Assembly: GCF_949628215.1 (NCBI RefSeq)
Contig: NC_134311.1
Span: 78,486,090-78,550,089 of the forward strand
Reading direction: 5' to 3'
Origin: Phalacrocorax aristotelis
Taxonomy: Eukaryota; Chordata; Aves; Suliformes; Phalacrocoracidae
Length of the DNA: 64,000 nucleotides
Numbering within the stretch: position 1 is the first letter of the stretch; each line of letters begins with the position of its first letter. The notes beneath the pieces are model-generated. The model did no database searches and was not told where the DNA came from. It saw nothing but the letters and a program-made list of their open reading frames with translations. Below, one piece after another: positions 27,401 through 39,915 of the stretch. A program made the position numbers and the translations under genes.

Positions 27401-30400
27401 GCGGTTACAGAGATGGCTATTAATAAAACTGGCGACTCTTTCAAATTCTTTCCTTTGGATCTGCAATCTGCCATGAATTCCTGGGTCATGCCTCTCTGTA
27501 TTAGGGTAGCAAAGAGAGATCACTCCTGGAACAGAACTGTGTTAGACACTGCAGCTGGGCATTAGCAGAGCCAGTTCTTGCCATGAGAATTTATAATTTA
27601 AGCAGGCAAGAAGGAAAGGTGAGAGAGGGGTCTATTAGCCCCTTTGACAGAGAGCAGGAATTGAAATTTAGAGGTGATGTTTGATAGCATGCAACTTGCT
27701 CAGCTTACAAACATATTCCAGGATGCAAATCCAAGGCGATGATCGTCCCTTTTGTGGACAAACAAGTCTGTGAGTCCCAAGGGGACAGCCAGACACCCAG
27801 ACCGAGAAACTCATCCATAGGCAGGGCCTGGATCACCCCTAACCTCTACCAGCAGTTTGAGCTTTGCTGGCGCTGTGAATGTAAATGCCACAGCACTATC
27901 TCAGGCAGTGCTGACATGGGCACAGAGATTGAGAGCCACAGCCAAAGGGTATTTAAGCATCTTCCTCCTCTTGAAATTTTGAGACTTAACTGAAAATCCT
28001 TGTTTGGCTCTTGGCTGCAGTGAATTGTCTGGAGCTACAATTCAGACAAGGACTTACAGTGAGATCTTAAACTCAACCGAAGCTTGAGACTAGCTTGGGA
28101 GTTGTCCTGAGCTGAACATGGCAGAGCCCTTGGGGAGACTGCAGCTACCCATGAGCCCCATTACACTGGCCTGAGTCCAAAAACCCTCTGCAGGCTGAAG
28201 GTAGTGATCCATGCTTTCCCTGCTTGCACACCCAAACACGCCATGAGCATGGCTGACATGCTTTTAAAAGAATCACTAGTTGTCACTAATGAATGTCTGA
28301 CCAGACTTCCATCCTCCACAACATACTGCCAAGAAGAAAGCCCCTAACTGACCCCACTGACATTTGCTATGTTCCACCTACTTTCAATGCTTTCCATCCT
28401 TTCCATCGGCCAGAAAGGTTTGCACACGTATCAGCAGTCTTTGTTGGTGGTGCTGACCTTTTGCTAGAGACCTTGCAACAGGTTATTTATTTTAGTAGCC
28501 GAGTACAGCCACTCAGTTGTGTTTTTTCTATAAAACCTAAAACAGGGAAGACAGAGCGGCAGTTTATCCACAGCCTATTATTAATCTCCATCGCAGGGAG
28601 CTGCGACAGCATCTGGCCTACGGGATCCAATGCTCTACAAGCAGGCATTAAAGATAAATGCCTTTGACAGGGAGAGACATCCCCAGAAGAGCTATCCTCT
28701 GAGGAGAGGGAAGCACAGTGTGGCATTTAACCAGAATAGGGGCTTTTTGCACAACATTCCCATCAACATCACCTTTATTGAAACTCCACTTTCAATCATC
28801 TTTTTTATTTTCTTCCAGGTGTATCTAGCAGCTTCTCTGTATCCAGCAGCTTCTCTGGAGCTTAGAAGTTTGTGTATGTTGGGTTTTTTTCATGCAATGT
28901 GTGTAGGAAGGTATGTGGGAACTGTAATTCAGTCACTTTAAATCACATGAAGCTGAAGCTTGAAAGGAAAAATAATAATAATTGGTTCGGATTGTCAGGC
29001 TCTGTGCAATTCTCAATCAATTAAAGCTTATTTTAGCATCAGGGCAGTTTATTTTTAAAAAGTTCTCCTGGCACTTTGATGCTTTCATGTTACTGTGTAG
29101 CTAAAAAGGTCTTGCTGGGAACAAATTACTCTTGGTAAAGCATTTTCTGAACTGCATTTTTAGTTTCTATCAATTGACAATAAATAAGACCCTCATGAGC
29201 AAACAGCAGCAACAAAATAGCTAGTGGCAGTGAGGGAGTAAGGCTTTGGACGTGGGTAAAGGAGGAAGATAAAGCTGGGACTCAAGCGCAGTAAAAACAT
29301 GGCTGGTTGGGTTCAGAGTGTACAAACACATTCTTCAATGCATCTAACTTTCAGTTGTGATTCAGTATGTTGGGACATTAAAAAGAGAAAAGTCAACAAT
29401 GAAGATATTCTACATCAGATAGTTGGGGTTTTTTCACAGATAGTTGAAAATGTAATATCTGCATTTTGAATCCTAATTTTGTAACATTATAAATTCACAG
29501 ATTTGGATGACACAGGAACAGTCAAATCAGTATTCCTCTTTTGCAAGCCATGGAGCACTTCAGAAAATCAGCCAGAATGCAGATTCACACTGAAAGTTTC
29601 ACAGGTCTGAAAGTTGGCTAATTGATGAGGAAAACTCCTCCCTGATGTGATAACGCAAATGATAACTAGTACTGTTTGTGGGTCCTTGCACTCTATAACA
29701 GTAGCTGGCAAACAAGAACAATGCTGTGGGTTCACCTCCATTGGAATCACAGACAAAATATATGTTTAATAAAAGGGGAAATAATCACACTGAATTCTCC
29801 ATATCTTTTTTTTTACTGTGGCAAAGATAAAGGGATTATGGACCATATATACTATACTGTTGCATACTGTCATTATAAACTGATTAAACTTTTGCACTAA
29901 TGTTTAACAGACAAGGAAATTAAAAGAAAGGTTGAAAGGGTGTATGAAGATTGTCCCTTACCTGCTTTTAATTTACAACTTTCTAGCCTCCCACTGCCTG
30001 TGAGTTCCTGCTTTCTCTTGCTTTTCCTCCTTCAGGCCTGGAGCCATCCCTTACTTACACCACCCTGGGTAGCGTTTTTCCATTCGCTTTTCCCAACTGG
30101 AAAAACACACCATATCAAATACAAAGCAATGGGGAACAGAAGGCCTTTCAGCGCAGCAGGGAACTATGGCATGGTCATCAATTTCCCTCTGACAGCTCAT
30201 GTTCAGGTACTATCCCTTCACCTGGGGTACCACAACAGGTTTGGCTTGGAAATCCAAGGAAGCAATAGTTCAGATCCATACAAACAGCATCCATTTGCTT
30301 TGGGCAAAGGAAGGACATGCCTTTTTCTTCAGCATTTCTCCTTCCAGTTGATGAAGCAGAGGAAGTGGCTGGCACGGCAAAAACCAGTGCTTTCACAATA

Positions 30401-33400
30401 AACAATGTGGTGTGGCACATGAACTTAGTTCAGGTGATCACCAGCTTCACAGGAATACACATCTCGCTCTGGGCCATGCACCTGGTAAACCCATGCAAGC
30501 TCTGACTGGCCCTACACAGAGCAGATCTTGACTTTGAATGTTAAATACATACTTGAATTCACCAGCTGCTGCCTGGAATGAGCACATCACCCTTCCCTAA
30601 AATATGCAGGAAAGCCACTAGCTCTGCATTTCATGTCTGTTGCCCTTCCTTGTTATCGCCACTCTCCCATCACAGCACATCTGTGCTCCAGAACTTACAC
30701 ATTCCTGTTAAAAGTATTATCTTCCCAGCAGCTAGTGAAAAGTTACAGAGCTACAAAAAAGTTACAGTTCAACAATACCCGTCCAAGCTGACTTCAAACA
30801 TCAGCTCCAAGTGTTCATACTCCATTGGTTTTCATAGGTTATTAATATTAAAAGTAAGATATTAAAATAAAAAATCATTAAATATTCCCTAGTAGTTTGC
30901 TGTTTCTGCAGAACTATCCAGTCCTTTTTTAAGTGAAACTCCTAAACTTCCTCCCAGCAGGCCAAAAGCCAAGTTCATCCTTGTCCTTATCCCAGGGAGG
31001 ATAACAGCCCTAACTATCCTTTGCTAATTAGGAGGAGGTTTGGGCTTAGCTCCATGTTTCATCAGGCTTGCTTCATGACTTCAGGTAGAGCTATGCCACA
31101 GTGCTGAGATCTCCAAGCTGGCTTGGGAAGGTAAAATGGCACTTTTGTGAAAGCATGGCTGCCTCAGCACTTGAACTGTGATTTCTGCGTGGTACGTGGA
31201 GTCACCTACTGCTTAGTCACCTCACCTTACACTCCATTTGCCACACAGATGAGTATCTTTACCCTTTTCCCTCATTTCTGAATAAGCAATCATAGCGTTT
31301 CTTGGCCTTGCAGGGGTATTGCAGGAGTAACACAGACAACTGTACGAAGCTTTCCACTTATTGCATAAGGCAAAAAAACTCTTCTGCCTTTTAAGTCAGT
31401 CGGAGAACTGCAAAAGCAGGATCCACCTGACTGGGCATAGGATTCAGTCCCTAAGTGCTGCCATCCTGAACTACTTGACATGCCCCAGAATCATCTGGCT
31501 CAGACAAGTGTCGTACACAGCTCATGGGTACCAGGAAATCTAGGTATTAATAGCTCTAAACAGAGATGCACCTGGCTCGCACCGTAAATGTAAGTGCCCA
31601 CAGCCTACTGAAGCCCTCCATGCCGTTAGCTGAGATTTAGACAATACACTCCACGGAGACTAGCAGTTCTTTCCATCCTAAAGTAAATTTCGAAGCTATG
31701 TCAGATGAATTGCATCCTAATTATGCCTTTGTCTTTCCTGACTAAGATGGGAGCTTGGGATGACCAGTTCAGTTGCAGGTATCTGCATGGTGGATGCCTA
31801 AACATTGGTGAGAAGGTCAAGTGTGCAACCAGCATGAAAACAAAGTTAATGCCAAGTATATAACCTAAGGAAACCTATGAAAATTTTCCCCTTAATACTT
31901 AATCCACTGAAATTGCCTATATTGATTACAGTGAAACTGTCACAGGAACTCCCATTTCCTGCAGCCACCTGCCATTGAAGGGAGACAAAGCTACAGAATT
32001 TCACCTAGATTTCCAGTATTCCTCTGGTCCTCTATTTTGCCTCTTATAGCTACTGCAGCTGATCAAGAGCAAATAAATAAAACATACTTCCATGCGAATG
32101 AAACAACATGTGCAGCTTTGCTGCTGGCATTCTGTCCACATGACTAGCACTCCCCTTTGCTAACCCTTCTTCCCACTTCTACTATTAACCCTCCTCTCAC
32201 AGTCAAAATGAAGACAAGGCAAATCTGGGAGTCATTATATTTCTTCCTCCCAGTAACATTCAAAAATGGTCTAGGGTGAAGAGACAGCAGGGAGTACATT
32301 TCCAGACAATATTAGAAAATCAGATACTTTAAATACCATTTCTCCTAGAACTGAAATAATTTAAAAAGCAACAAAAATAAAATAATTTTAAACTATTAAA
32401 AGGAAATACTCAGTTATATAGCATGTAGCTCTTGGAAGTCCCTGCCACATGGCAAAGTGCTTACTGAGATTCAAAAGCTCCTTTGACGACTCTTAGCAAA
32501 GGCTAAGAGCATTGACAGCTTCACAGATTGCATACTAACACCCCAGAATCACTGTGTAAGCCACTCAAAACTTCCTCCGCTAGGCTGTTCTGTAATCATC
32601 TGTTAGGAAGGTCAGAGATAGGAACAGCTTGCATGACCTGAAGCGTTCATTATTCAACATTCCCTTATTTTCATGCCCTTCGCTAAGATGCCTGACCTCC
32701 AGGTTCCCCTCAGGGATGGCAGGGAGTGGTGACAGGAATATAAAATTAAAAAATTTTTGTGTTTGCATAATTTGGCCCCTGGATGAAATCTGTGAGTGAA
32801 ATCAGGGAAGCTAAGGATTGTTAAGAGAATCTGTCCCAGTTTTTATGTTGTATTTCACCCTTTGGTCATCTCACTTGTCTGCAGACTAAATACCACCTGC
32901 TATGGCAATAACAAATACAGCTTACTGGGGCTACGGTTCCTGGTACACTGCGTTTTTGCTATGACCACTTCAGGAAAAGGAATTAAAATGCCTACAAAAG
33001 AAATCTTTATTTGCTGCACCATTTTCAGGTTAGCAGAGAAATCCTTGAACAACGAGCAGCTAACAACTGGCTAAATGCCAGGTTTCACCCGTTGTGGCAG
33101 GGACGTATTTGGCCATATATTTTTATTTGTACATCCCCCATAAAGTTGAATCATCGGGCAAATTCTGCATTACTGCTTAATCAGAACCTAAGCCATGTAC
33201 ATGCTTAAACGAATGGGAGGCAATATTGATTTCCAAGGGAGGAAGCACAATCTAAATCATTTTATTATCAGTTCAGACTCACTTTTTTTTCTTGTTCTTA
33301 CAGCAAAATCCACTGCTCAAATGGCTTTAACCTACCTCTGTTACCATCAGTAATAGAGATCCTCAATCCAGCAACTGGCTGAGCACCCACAAGCTCTTTC

Positions 33401-35017
33401 AAAGCCCTAGGGAAAGCTTAGAGGAATCCTGGGAAGCATCCAATATCATATTGGACTGATATGTATAACAGCTATTTCAGGCTTTTCTTCCCTATTTGTT
33501 ACCATGCCGGATAAAAAAGGCATTAACTAATTATTTTAATTGCACTTTTTGTAGTATTTCTCGCAGGACCTGGACTGCAGCTGCCTCAGCTTGATCCCAT
33601 CTGGCTGGGGGATGGGAAGCTATTATAAAATGTGTTTTCCCCAGAGCGAATAGGACTTTCTGCTGCAGCTGTCTTTATGGAGGTGGGGGAGCTATTGGAA
33701 ACAGGTGTATTGCACATAAATGCTCCCTGGTTTGAAACTATCTAATAGATTCCAGTAGGAAAACTTCAATCAACTCCACAGGATCAAAACCAGCCTAACT
33801 CCCACCCCTGTTTTTTGCAGGGGCGGGGGGGAAGACACGATGATTACTTTTAAAAGAACAAATACCTCTGTGGGGCTGAAGTCTTGAAAAGGCATTTATG
33901 GCTTTCCAACAAGAATTTTACTAGTTTCTGAAAGCAAAATATTACAACTTTTTGAGCAGTCATGATCTCACAGGCAATGAATTATCTACAATGAGATTAA
34001 GATCACTTATGGAAAAATATGCTGTTAGCAATGGAGTGAAGGAAAACACCCACACACAAACCTGATTAATCAAGTACAATTGGCAGCAAGCATAGAGTGT
34101 GTTCCTTAGGAGACATTTTTTAGTGCAAATGAGTTTTTGCTTGGCTCCAAGAGATGTTGTCATGTCTTCCCTACTCCCATTCCTGTTTCAGACCTTGTCA
34201 AAGGCTCTGTCGGTACCTCAGACCCCACATGTCCTGACTCATTTTGCTTGGGCTCCAGTCTTTTATAGATGCTTGGTTACAAGCAAGAGGGAAGGTAGCT
34301 GGGATATGCATTGGTCCCAACCAGAGTATCACTGCTAAATATCGGCATTTCTCCCTGAAAATCCTGCTTATGTTAAAGATAAGCTATATTGGTATAATGG
34401 GCACCAGGCTGGTTATAAGGCATTCCCAGGAGCTGGTGAGACCCAGTTCTCCAGACAATCTATGATAACATAACCTCCTGAACATGTTGCTGGGAACCTC
34501 TTTGTACCCAACTCCTTTGGGGTGGACTGGAGGGTGAAGTTCCACCCGCCCCAGTTAGAATTTGATAGCCAGAAGCAGATATTGCTCCTTCTCCATGTCT
34601 GATATCAGGGACTTAACTTTTCCCCCCCTGTGTTATTTTAGTTCTTTTTCTGAACGTATAACAGAGGTGCTTAGAGCCCAGAAAAGGAGCTTTGGGAAAC
34701 ATTTCTGTTTTTTCAGTAAACAAATTCTGACAAGTCAAACATCCACAGTACAAGAGCTCCCTTCCCCTCTCTGACCTCTGCCTTCCAGCTTGGGGAGGTT
34801 GTCAAAGGCCTTTCTCCTCCCCTCACATCTTCTACATCCGCAGCCTGGTCTGTGCACTATGTTACTTCTTGCATGCTACCCTGGAGCGACACAGCATCTC
34901 CTGACTCTGGAAGAGACCAAATCGTATTATTTTGGGTACAGAAAGGGTTTTCTTTGACTCTTCTACATCTGCACAGTTGCTTAATGAAAGTACATCATCT
35001 GGTCTAACAGGCCCTAA
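21431..35017. other. Intergenic, no recognisable gene
   Basis: No exon, RNA gene or recent transposon is recognised in this 13.6-kb stretch upstream of ST8SIA5. I looked for the large conserved early exon of PIAS2, the neighbour on human 18q21, and did not find it. There is an A16 run at 24679-24694 and a near-repeat of AGCAGCTTCTCTG at 28826-28857. The longest ORF (29940-30401, plus) has no recognisable domain. Positions 26245-26440 may contain a very old LINE remnant on the minus strand. The AT-rich block at 28970-29190 contains several ATTA cores. Confidence 0.6.
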
Positions 35018-35238
35018 TAAAAGAAAAAGAAAAAGAAAAAAGAAAAAAGAAAAAAGAAAAAGAAAAAAGAAAAAGAAAAAGAAAAAGAAAAAGAAAAAGA
35101 AAAAGAAAAAGAAAAAGAAAAAGAAAAAGAAAAAGAAAAAGAAAAAGAAAAAGAAAAAGAAAAAGAAAAAGAAAAAGAAAAAGAAAAAGAAAAAGAAAAA
35201 GAAAAAGAAAAAGAAAAAGAAAAAGAAAAAGAAAAAGA
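35018..35238 (+). repeat. (AAAAAG)n polypurine microsatellite, about 220 bp
   Basis: Roughly 37 tandem hexamers of five A and one G run without a single pyrimidine. The first 60 bp contain a few 7-bp variants (AAAAAAG), and the rest is perfect. It gives spurious poly-lysine and phenylalanine/serine ORFs that are not genes. It could be an expanded A-rich retroposon tail or slippage growth, but no retroposon body is recognisable just upstream. Confidence 0.98.
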
Positions 35239-38200
35239 ACCTACTTTCTCAAACATTTCCAACTAGATGTTCCAGGCTACATTATTGTATGGAAATGTTC
35301 ATGGTGTGCCAGGACAGAATGATCCTTTAATGGCCGAAGATAACACAAAGCTGCAGTATTACAAGTACTACAACCTGGCCTAAGCTGGTATTACCCATGG
35401 AAAAAGCAAATCTGTCCTGCTCTCGGCTACCTGTCTTTGCTGTTGCACTGCTCCTTCCCTTTTGTACAGCACTGGTGTTTGCACGGATGTGTCATGGCTA
35501 TGAGAGTAATCCAGTTTAGAATAAACCCAGAAGAAAAATAATTTAAAAGGTTAGTTTTAATGTGGATCCGCTTCCCAGCCCAGATTCACTGCACAAGCAC
35601 ACAAACACTCCCTAAAACCAGGAGAGGGGATGTTACGTAGGAGGCATGAGCAGGGAAGTTGGAGGTGAAGGAGTGAGAACAGACTCTTCTGGCAGCTGTG
35701 CTGGCTTTTGTCAGCTAAAGAGTTTGCAGAATGGGCGTTAATAAATGACTTGTGGCATCCTCAAGCAAGCCCTGCTGAAATCTTTAACTGCAGGAGAGCT
35801 ACTGCCTCACTGTGTACCCTTGGGAGAGCCGCTTGGCTTCAGTCTGCCTTAGCTGGAAAGCTGGTGGGGAGGGACATGCAGGTGCACAGGCCTGGCAGTG
35901 TGATGCTGTGGTTGAGCTAGGCTTTGCTGGATGTTGCGTAGCTGCTGGTGGGCAATTATGTACAAAATCACAACAGTGATGCTAGAAAGCTCCAGGCATC
36001 TTCACCAGATATTGCTGGCCATTAATCCAGCAGAAGGCTGCTAATGGCATCTGATCATTTGCTTTGTGCTACTGCCATTTAAGGTCACTCTGAAGGACAC
36101 CACCTCTTCTATATTTTACAGTGTGAGATTCAGGCAAAAGAAGAATCACGGGTTTCAGAGAATGAATTTTCAAAATGGCAATAAACTGATGAGATGTGAA
36201 TTTTATTTTATAAGTCTACAGCAATGAACTGAAAAGGAATAAACTCTTTAAAAGCAAGGATCTCTGATGATAAATGAAATGCCACCTACTGAGAGCAGTT
36301 GAAGAACTCATTCATGACACTTCAATACTAAAATAGTTAGAACAACCCTCTGATTACGGACCCCACCCACCGGAAAGCCCTACTGTGGTGCAGCTCTCAT
36401 GTGCCCACCTGGCATCACCACACATGGAGAAATGCACACCATCCCCCAGGGAGTTCATGACATGCCAGTGTACAGCAGAGATTTTCAATATGGGTCAGAG
36501 AGGGATGTACCAGCACAGGGGTAAGGGCAGGTAAGGGCAGCCAGCAGCGTGCTTCACATCATCCATGCACAGAGAGGACCAGACCTGCCAGCTGCAGCTG
36601 GGCAAACTTTCAACACCAGGAGTTGGTACCAAGCTTAAGAGCCTCTCAGTCCAGCCTTTGGAAGATGACTTTTAGTCAGTGTGGTTATGCAGTGGCCAAC
36701 GCTGGCTGTGGCAGGCTATTACTATTTGTTCCTCCCCAGCAAAGACAACAGACACATCATTCACTACCTGATTTGAAAAGACCTCACACAGCAGCCCAGG
36801 GCCATTGGCTTCAACTATTGCTCAGGTGTTGCCCTAAGGTCAGAGGATAACAGCTCTTTCTCATAGTCAGGAAAGTCAGCTATCACATGGGAAAACAGCA
36901 AAAATAGAGCCAAGATAGAGGGAGGAAAGAGAGGCAGGACCTTGCCTATCTTGACACTTCAGTAGCTCCTTACAACCTCAAGGAAAGAGTTAATCCGATT
37001 CAGAATGGATGGTGAGCATCAATGCAGGGTTAGTTTGCAGAGATGTAGCTTCCCTGTAGCTAAAAACAGCAATAATGAGATTGTGTCACTCAGCAGGTGT
37101 ACCACTGCCTGCCTTCCTGTTCATCCCCAGGAAGGGTTAAGCTAGAAGACCAGATTGATCCTTCCTGCCCTGCATAAGGAAAACTCTGAGGGAGTAGGTG
37201 TAAGAGGCTAGGACAGCACCTGGAAGTCAGAGGTACCAGCTAAATGACATGAACTAGCCAGACTGAAAAATCCCACGTCCTGTGGAACAGCTCCAATGCA
37301 GGACTAGGTTAGGAACAATGACTTAGCTCTGTCCAGATCTCTTAAGAACACATTGAAAACACGTTTTAAAACACTTAAATAATAGGGGGTTTTATTACAG
37401 ACTAGTGAATGTCCAGAGGGAAAAGTAACCAGCTTATATAGCAAGTGAGCCTTACTATTCAGGTCAAACACAATTCTTCCTATGTCCTGCAGTCAAAGGA
37501 GGGTCCAAATGGGGTACTGAATCCTGCCTTCACAAGCACACAGGACAGCAGTGTAGTCAAGAGCAAAATTTGATTGGAAAAAAGGAGTAAACTGGCCATT
37601 TCAATCCCTGCTGTAAGCATTCCTACTTAACCACAGCTGATGGTTTTAGAATAGTAGGCCTGAGGATTAAAGTATTATGTGGCTGAAAACACCACATCGC
37701 ATCTCTAAAATTAACTTGCTTTGTATCATTTAATAGTCTGCATACTCTTAGGATCAATTCTTAGGTCCTCGTTCACTAGTGGGAAACTTCACCTCAAATC
37801 TAGTTAATGTTTAGGGTTACTCACTCACTCTCAGAGGCTTTTATAAGAGAGACTGCCTCCAACTCTGCTTTATCACATTTTCTAGTTTGTACTCTTCATA
37901 TCCTAACTTAGCGGCTTCCCTGGGAACCAGTGAACTTCCCACGTGTAGATGCAGGAGAACTGCAAGCCCGGTTTTTAATTTACATGGATAATTCTTAACA
38001 CAAAATAGTAATGCAATGTCCATTCACTCAAATATCTTAACTGTAAATAATATACCAGACTATCAGACTACCTTCTGAAAAAAAAAAAAAAAAAAGTATA
38101 AAAATATAGCCAGCTCCTGGCTGGCTACATCCAAATGCCCTCTTTTTACATGCCCAGCTTCCAGACTTCAGGCACTAGAAGCTTTACCCATGTTTTTTTC

Positions 38201-39734
38201 CTCCATTCATTCCAAATAATAGAAAGTAAATTTTCTGGGTGTCAGTTTATGCAGAAAAAGAAAAAAAAAGCCTATTACATTAGAACTGGCAAATGAAAAG
38301 TCTGATTAAAGCTCAGCATTGATAGCATTAATCAGATATACATCTAATTAAGGATATGTATTTTCCTTTTCCTGAACCGAAATTTTAAAAAAATTAAACC
38401 CTGCTTCACTTCTGGAGGAAATGTGCGCTGGATCTTGCTACGGGCCTGCTCAGAATGTGTGTGTGGTATGTTAAGTGCAGAATTCATCTGATTGAACATT
38501 AGCTCTCTCAGTGACACATCTCGAACAGAGCTGTTCAGCAGACTCCTGCTATAGCCAGCCGTTGAAAACAGGCTTCTCCAGAAATGTTGCATTGCTTTTT
38601 AAGGTAGACAGACAGGCAAATCAGTCATTGGGTGTGCTTCTTTCTCCCCACTGACTACAGAAAGTGCCTAAATTACTAGCTTAGACTAGAGAACTAGCTT
38701 CTTTTCAAGAAGTAGTTCTTTATAACTAAAATTAAAGTAGTTTTTTACAATTAAAACTATATGAGGTGAATCCCAACTTGATTCAAAGCTGACCAAAGGC
38801 GATGCAGAAACTACCATTAACATTCTTGAACTCTGTTTTTTTACATTACTAAGGGGTGAATAAGGCCTCCATTCACCTCTTTCTGACACCTCTGTAGCTA
38901 CTTTTACTCCTGCTCAATACCAAAATAAGGCACCATGAGTTTACACAATGATGCAGAAGAGCAGAGATACAGAGAGAGAGAGATATATGGCTGTAGGAAA
39001 TACATTGCATCCTCCTACAGCCTCCTCCATCACTACATGCCAGGGTTCACCTCAGCCTTCCTCTGCCTTTGTAGCCTGGTGGCTGGACTGAGCTCAGACT
39101 TCTGGTAAGGGAAAACCCATGCCCTTGACCTCCAGGCTGGCTTGATGCCCACCCACCCAGAACAGATTTATCTGCAGAAAGCTTCATCCCCAAGCCATGG
39201 GCAGGTTAAGGCATCCAGAGATAGTGTGACTTGATCAAGACCCTGTAATGTGGAAGTGGCAGAGCAAAGACTACAACACCTACCATGGATTAAACCCAAG
39301 GTACAGATGACATTGTCACCCATCCAAACCACCTTCCTTTCTTCTTATATCTCGGTTTTAATTTCTTTCGTCTTTGAAAAGCATTCTAGTTATTATTGGT
39401 AGGGAAAGAAACCAAGAAAACAGGATGCTTTCATCTAAAGGTCATAATTTAATTTGAACTTTACCATCTAAAATTTCAACATCACTTAAAAACTCCTGGA
39501 AGAAAGGAGAGGTAACAAGTTGGAGAAGGTTTATGGAATGAATGGTGAACACAGAACAACAGACTGGGAGCATCAACACCGGCCAAATACAATCTGAATA
39601 TGTAATGGGAACTAAGGTTGGGGTGACACATCCACTCAGCTCAACCTATGAGATTCCATGGCTAAACTGGGACTGGAACTCTCATTCACAGAGCCAAAAT
39701 CTCATATATTCACAGATTAATTTACGATGGAAGG
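35239..39734. other. Intergenic, no recognisable gene
   Basis: Unique-looking sequence with no exon or recent transposon recognised. It contains an A18 run at 38078-38095, a short (GA)n at 38970-38986 and a 10-bp doublet GTAAGGGCAG at about 36523-36542. An ATTA-rich patch lies at 38295-38350. All ORFs are short and unremarkable. Confidence 0.6.
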
Positions 39735-39915
39735 AAGTTCTTGGACTCTAGTCCAAGCACCACTCAGAGCAAGGCCTACTCTGAAACTGTGACAGGTTGC
39801 TGGGGCCTTCTCCAGTGAAGCTTTGAGTATCTCTAAGGATGGAGATTCCACAGGCTCTCCTAGCAGCCTCTTGTAATATTTGAATGAATGCTCCCGGGAG
39901 TCCATTTAATAAATT
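39735..39915 (-). mobile_element. Old CR1 LINE fragment (3' coding end)
   Basis: On the minus strand this reads VESPSLEILK followed by decayed sequence, matching the CR1 ORF2 C-terminal block usually written as [10 protein letters not shown]. On the plus strand the matching DNA is GGATGGAGATTCCACAGGCT. The copy is short, diverged and lacks a clear 3' tail. The family call is fairly safe; the boundaries are approximate. Confidence 0.7.

Noticed and set aside
29940..30401. 153-codon ORF with a leucine-rich start resembling a signal peptide
   Set aside because: No recognisable family, no promoter or splice context, and overlapping ORFs on the other strand. Length is within chance for 64 kb.
34932..35330. 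132-codon lysine-rich ORF and its minus-strand F/S-rich shadow
   Set aside because: Both are translations of the (AAAAAG)n microsatellite.
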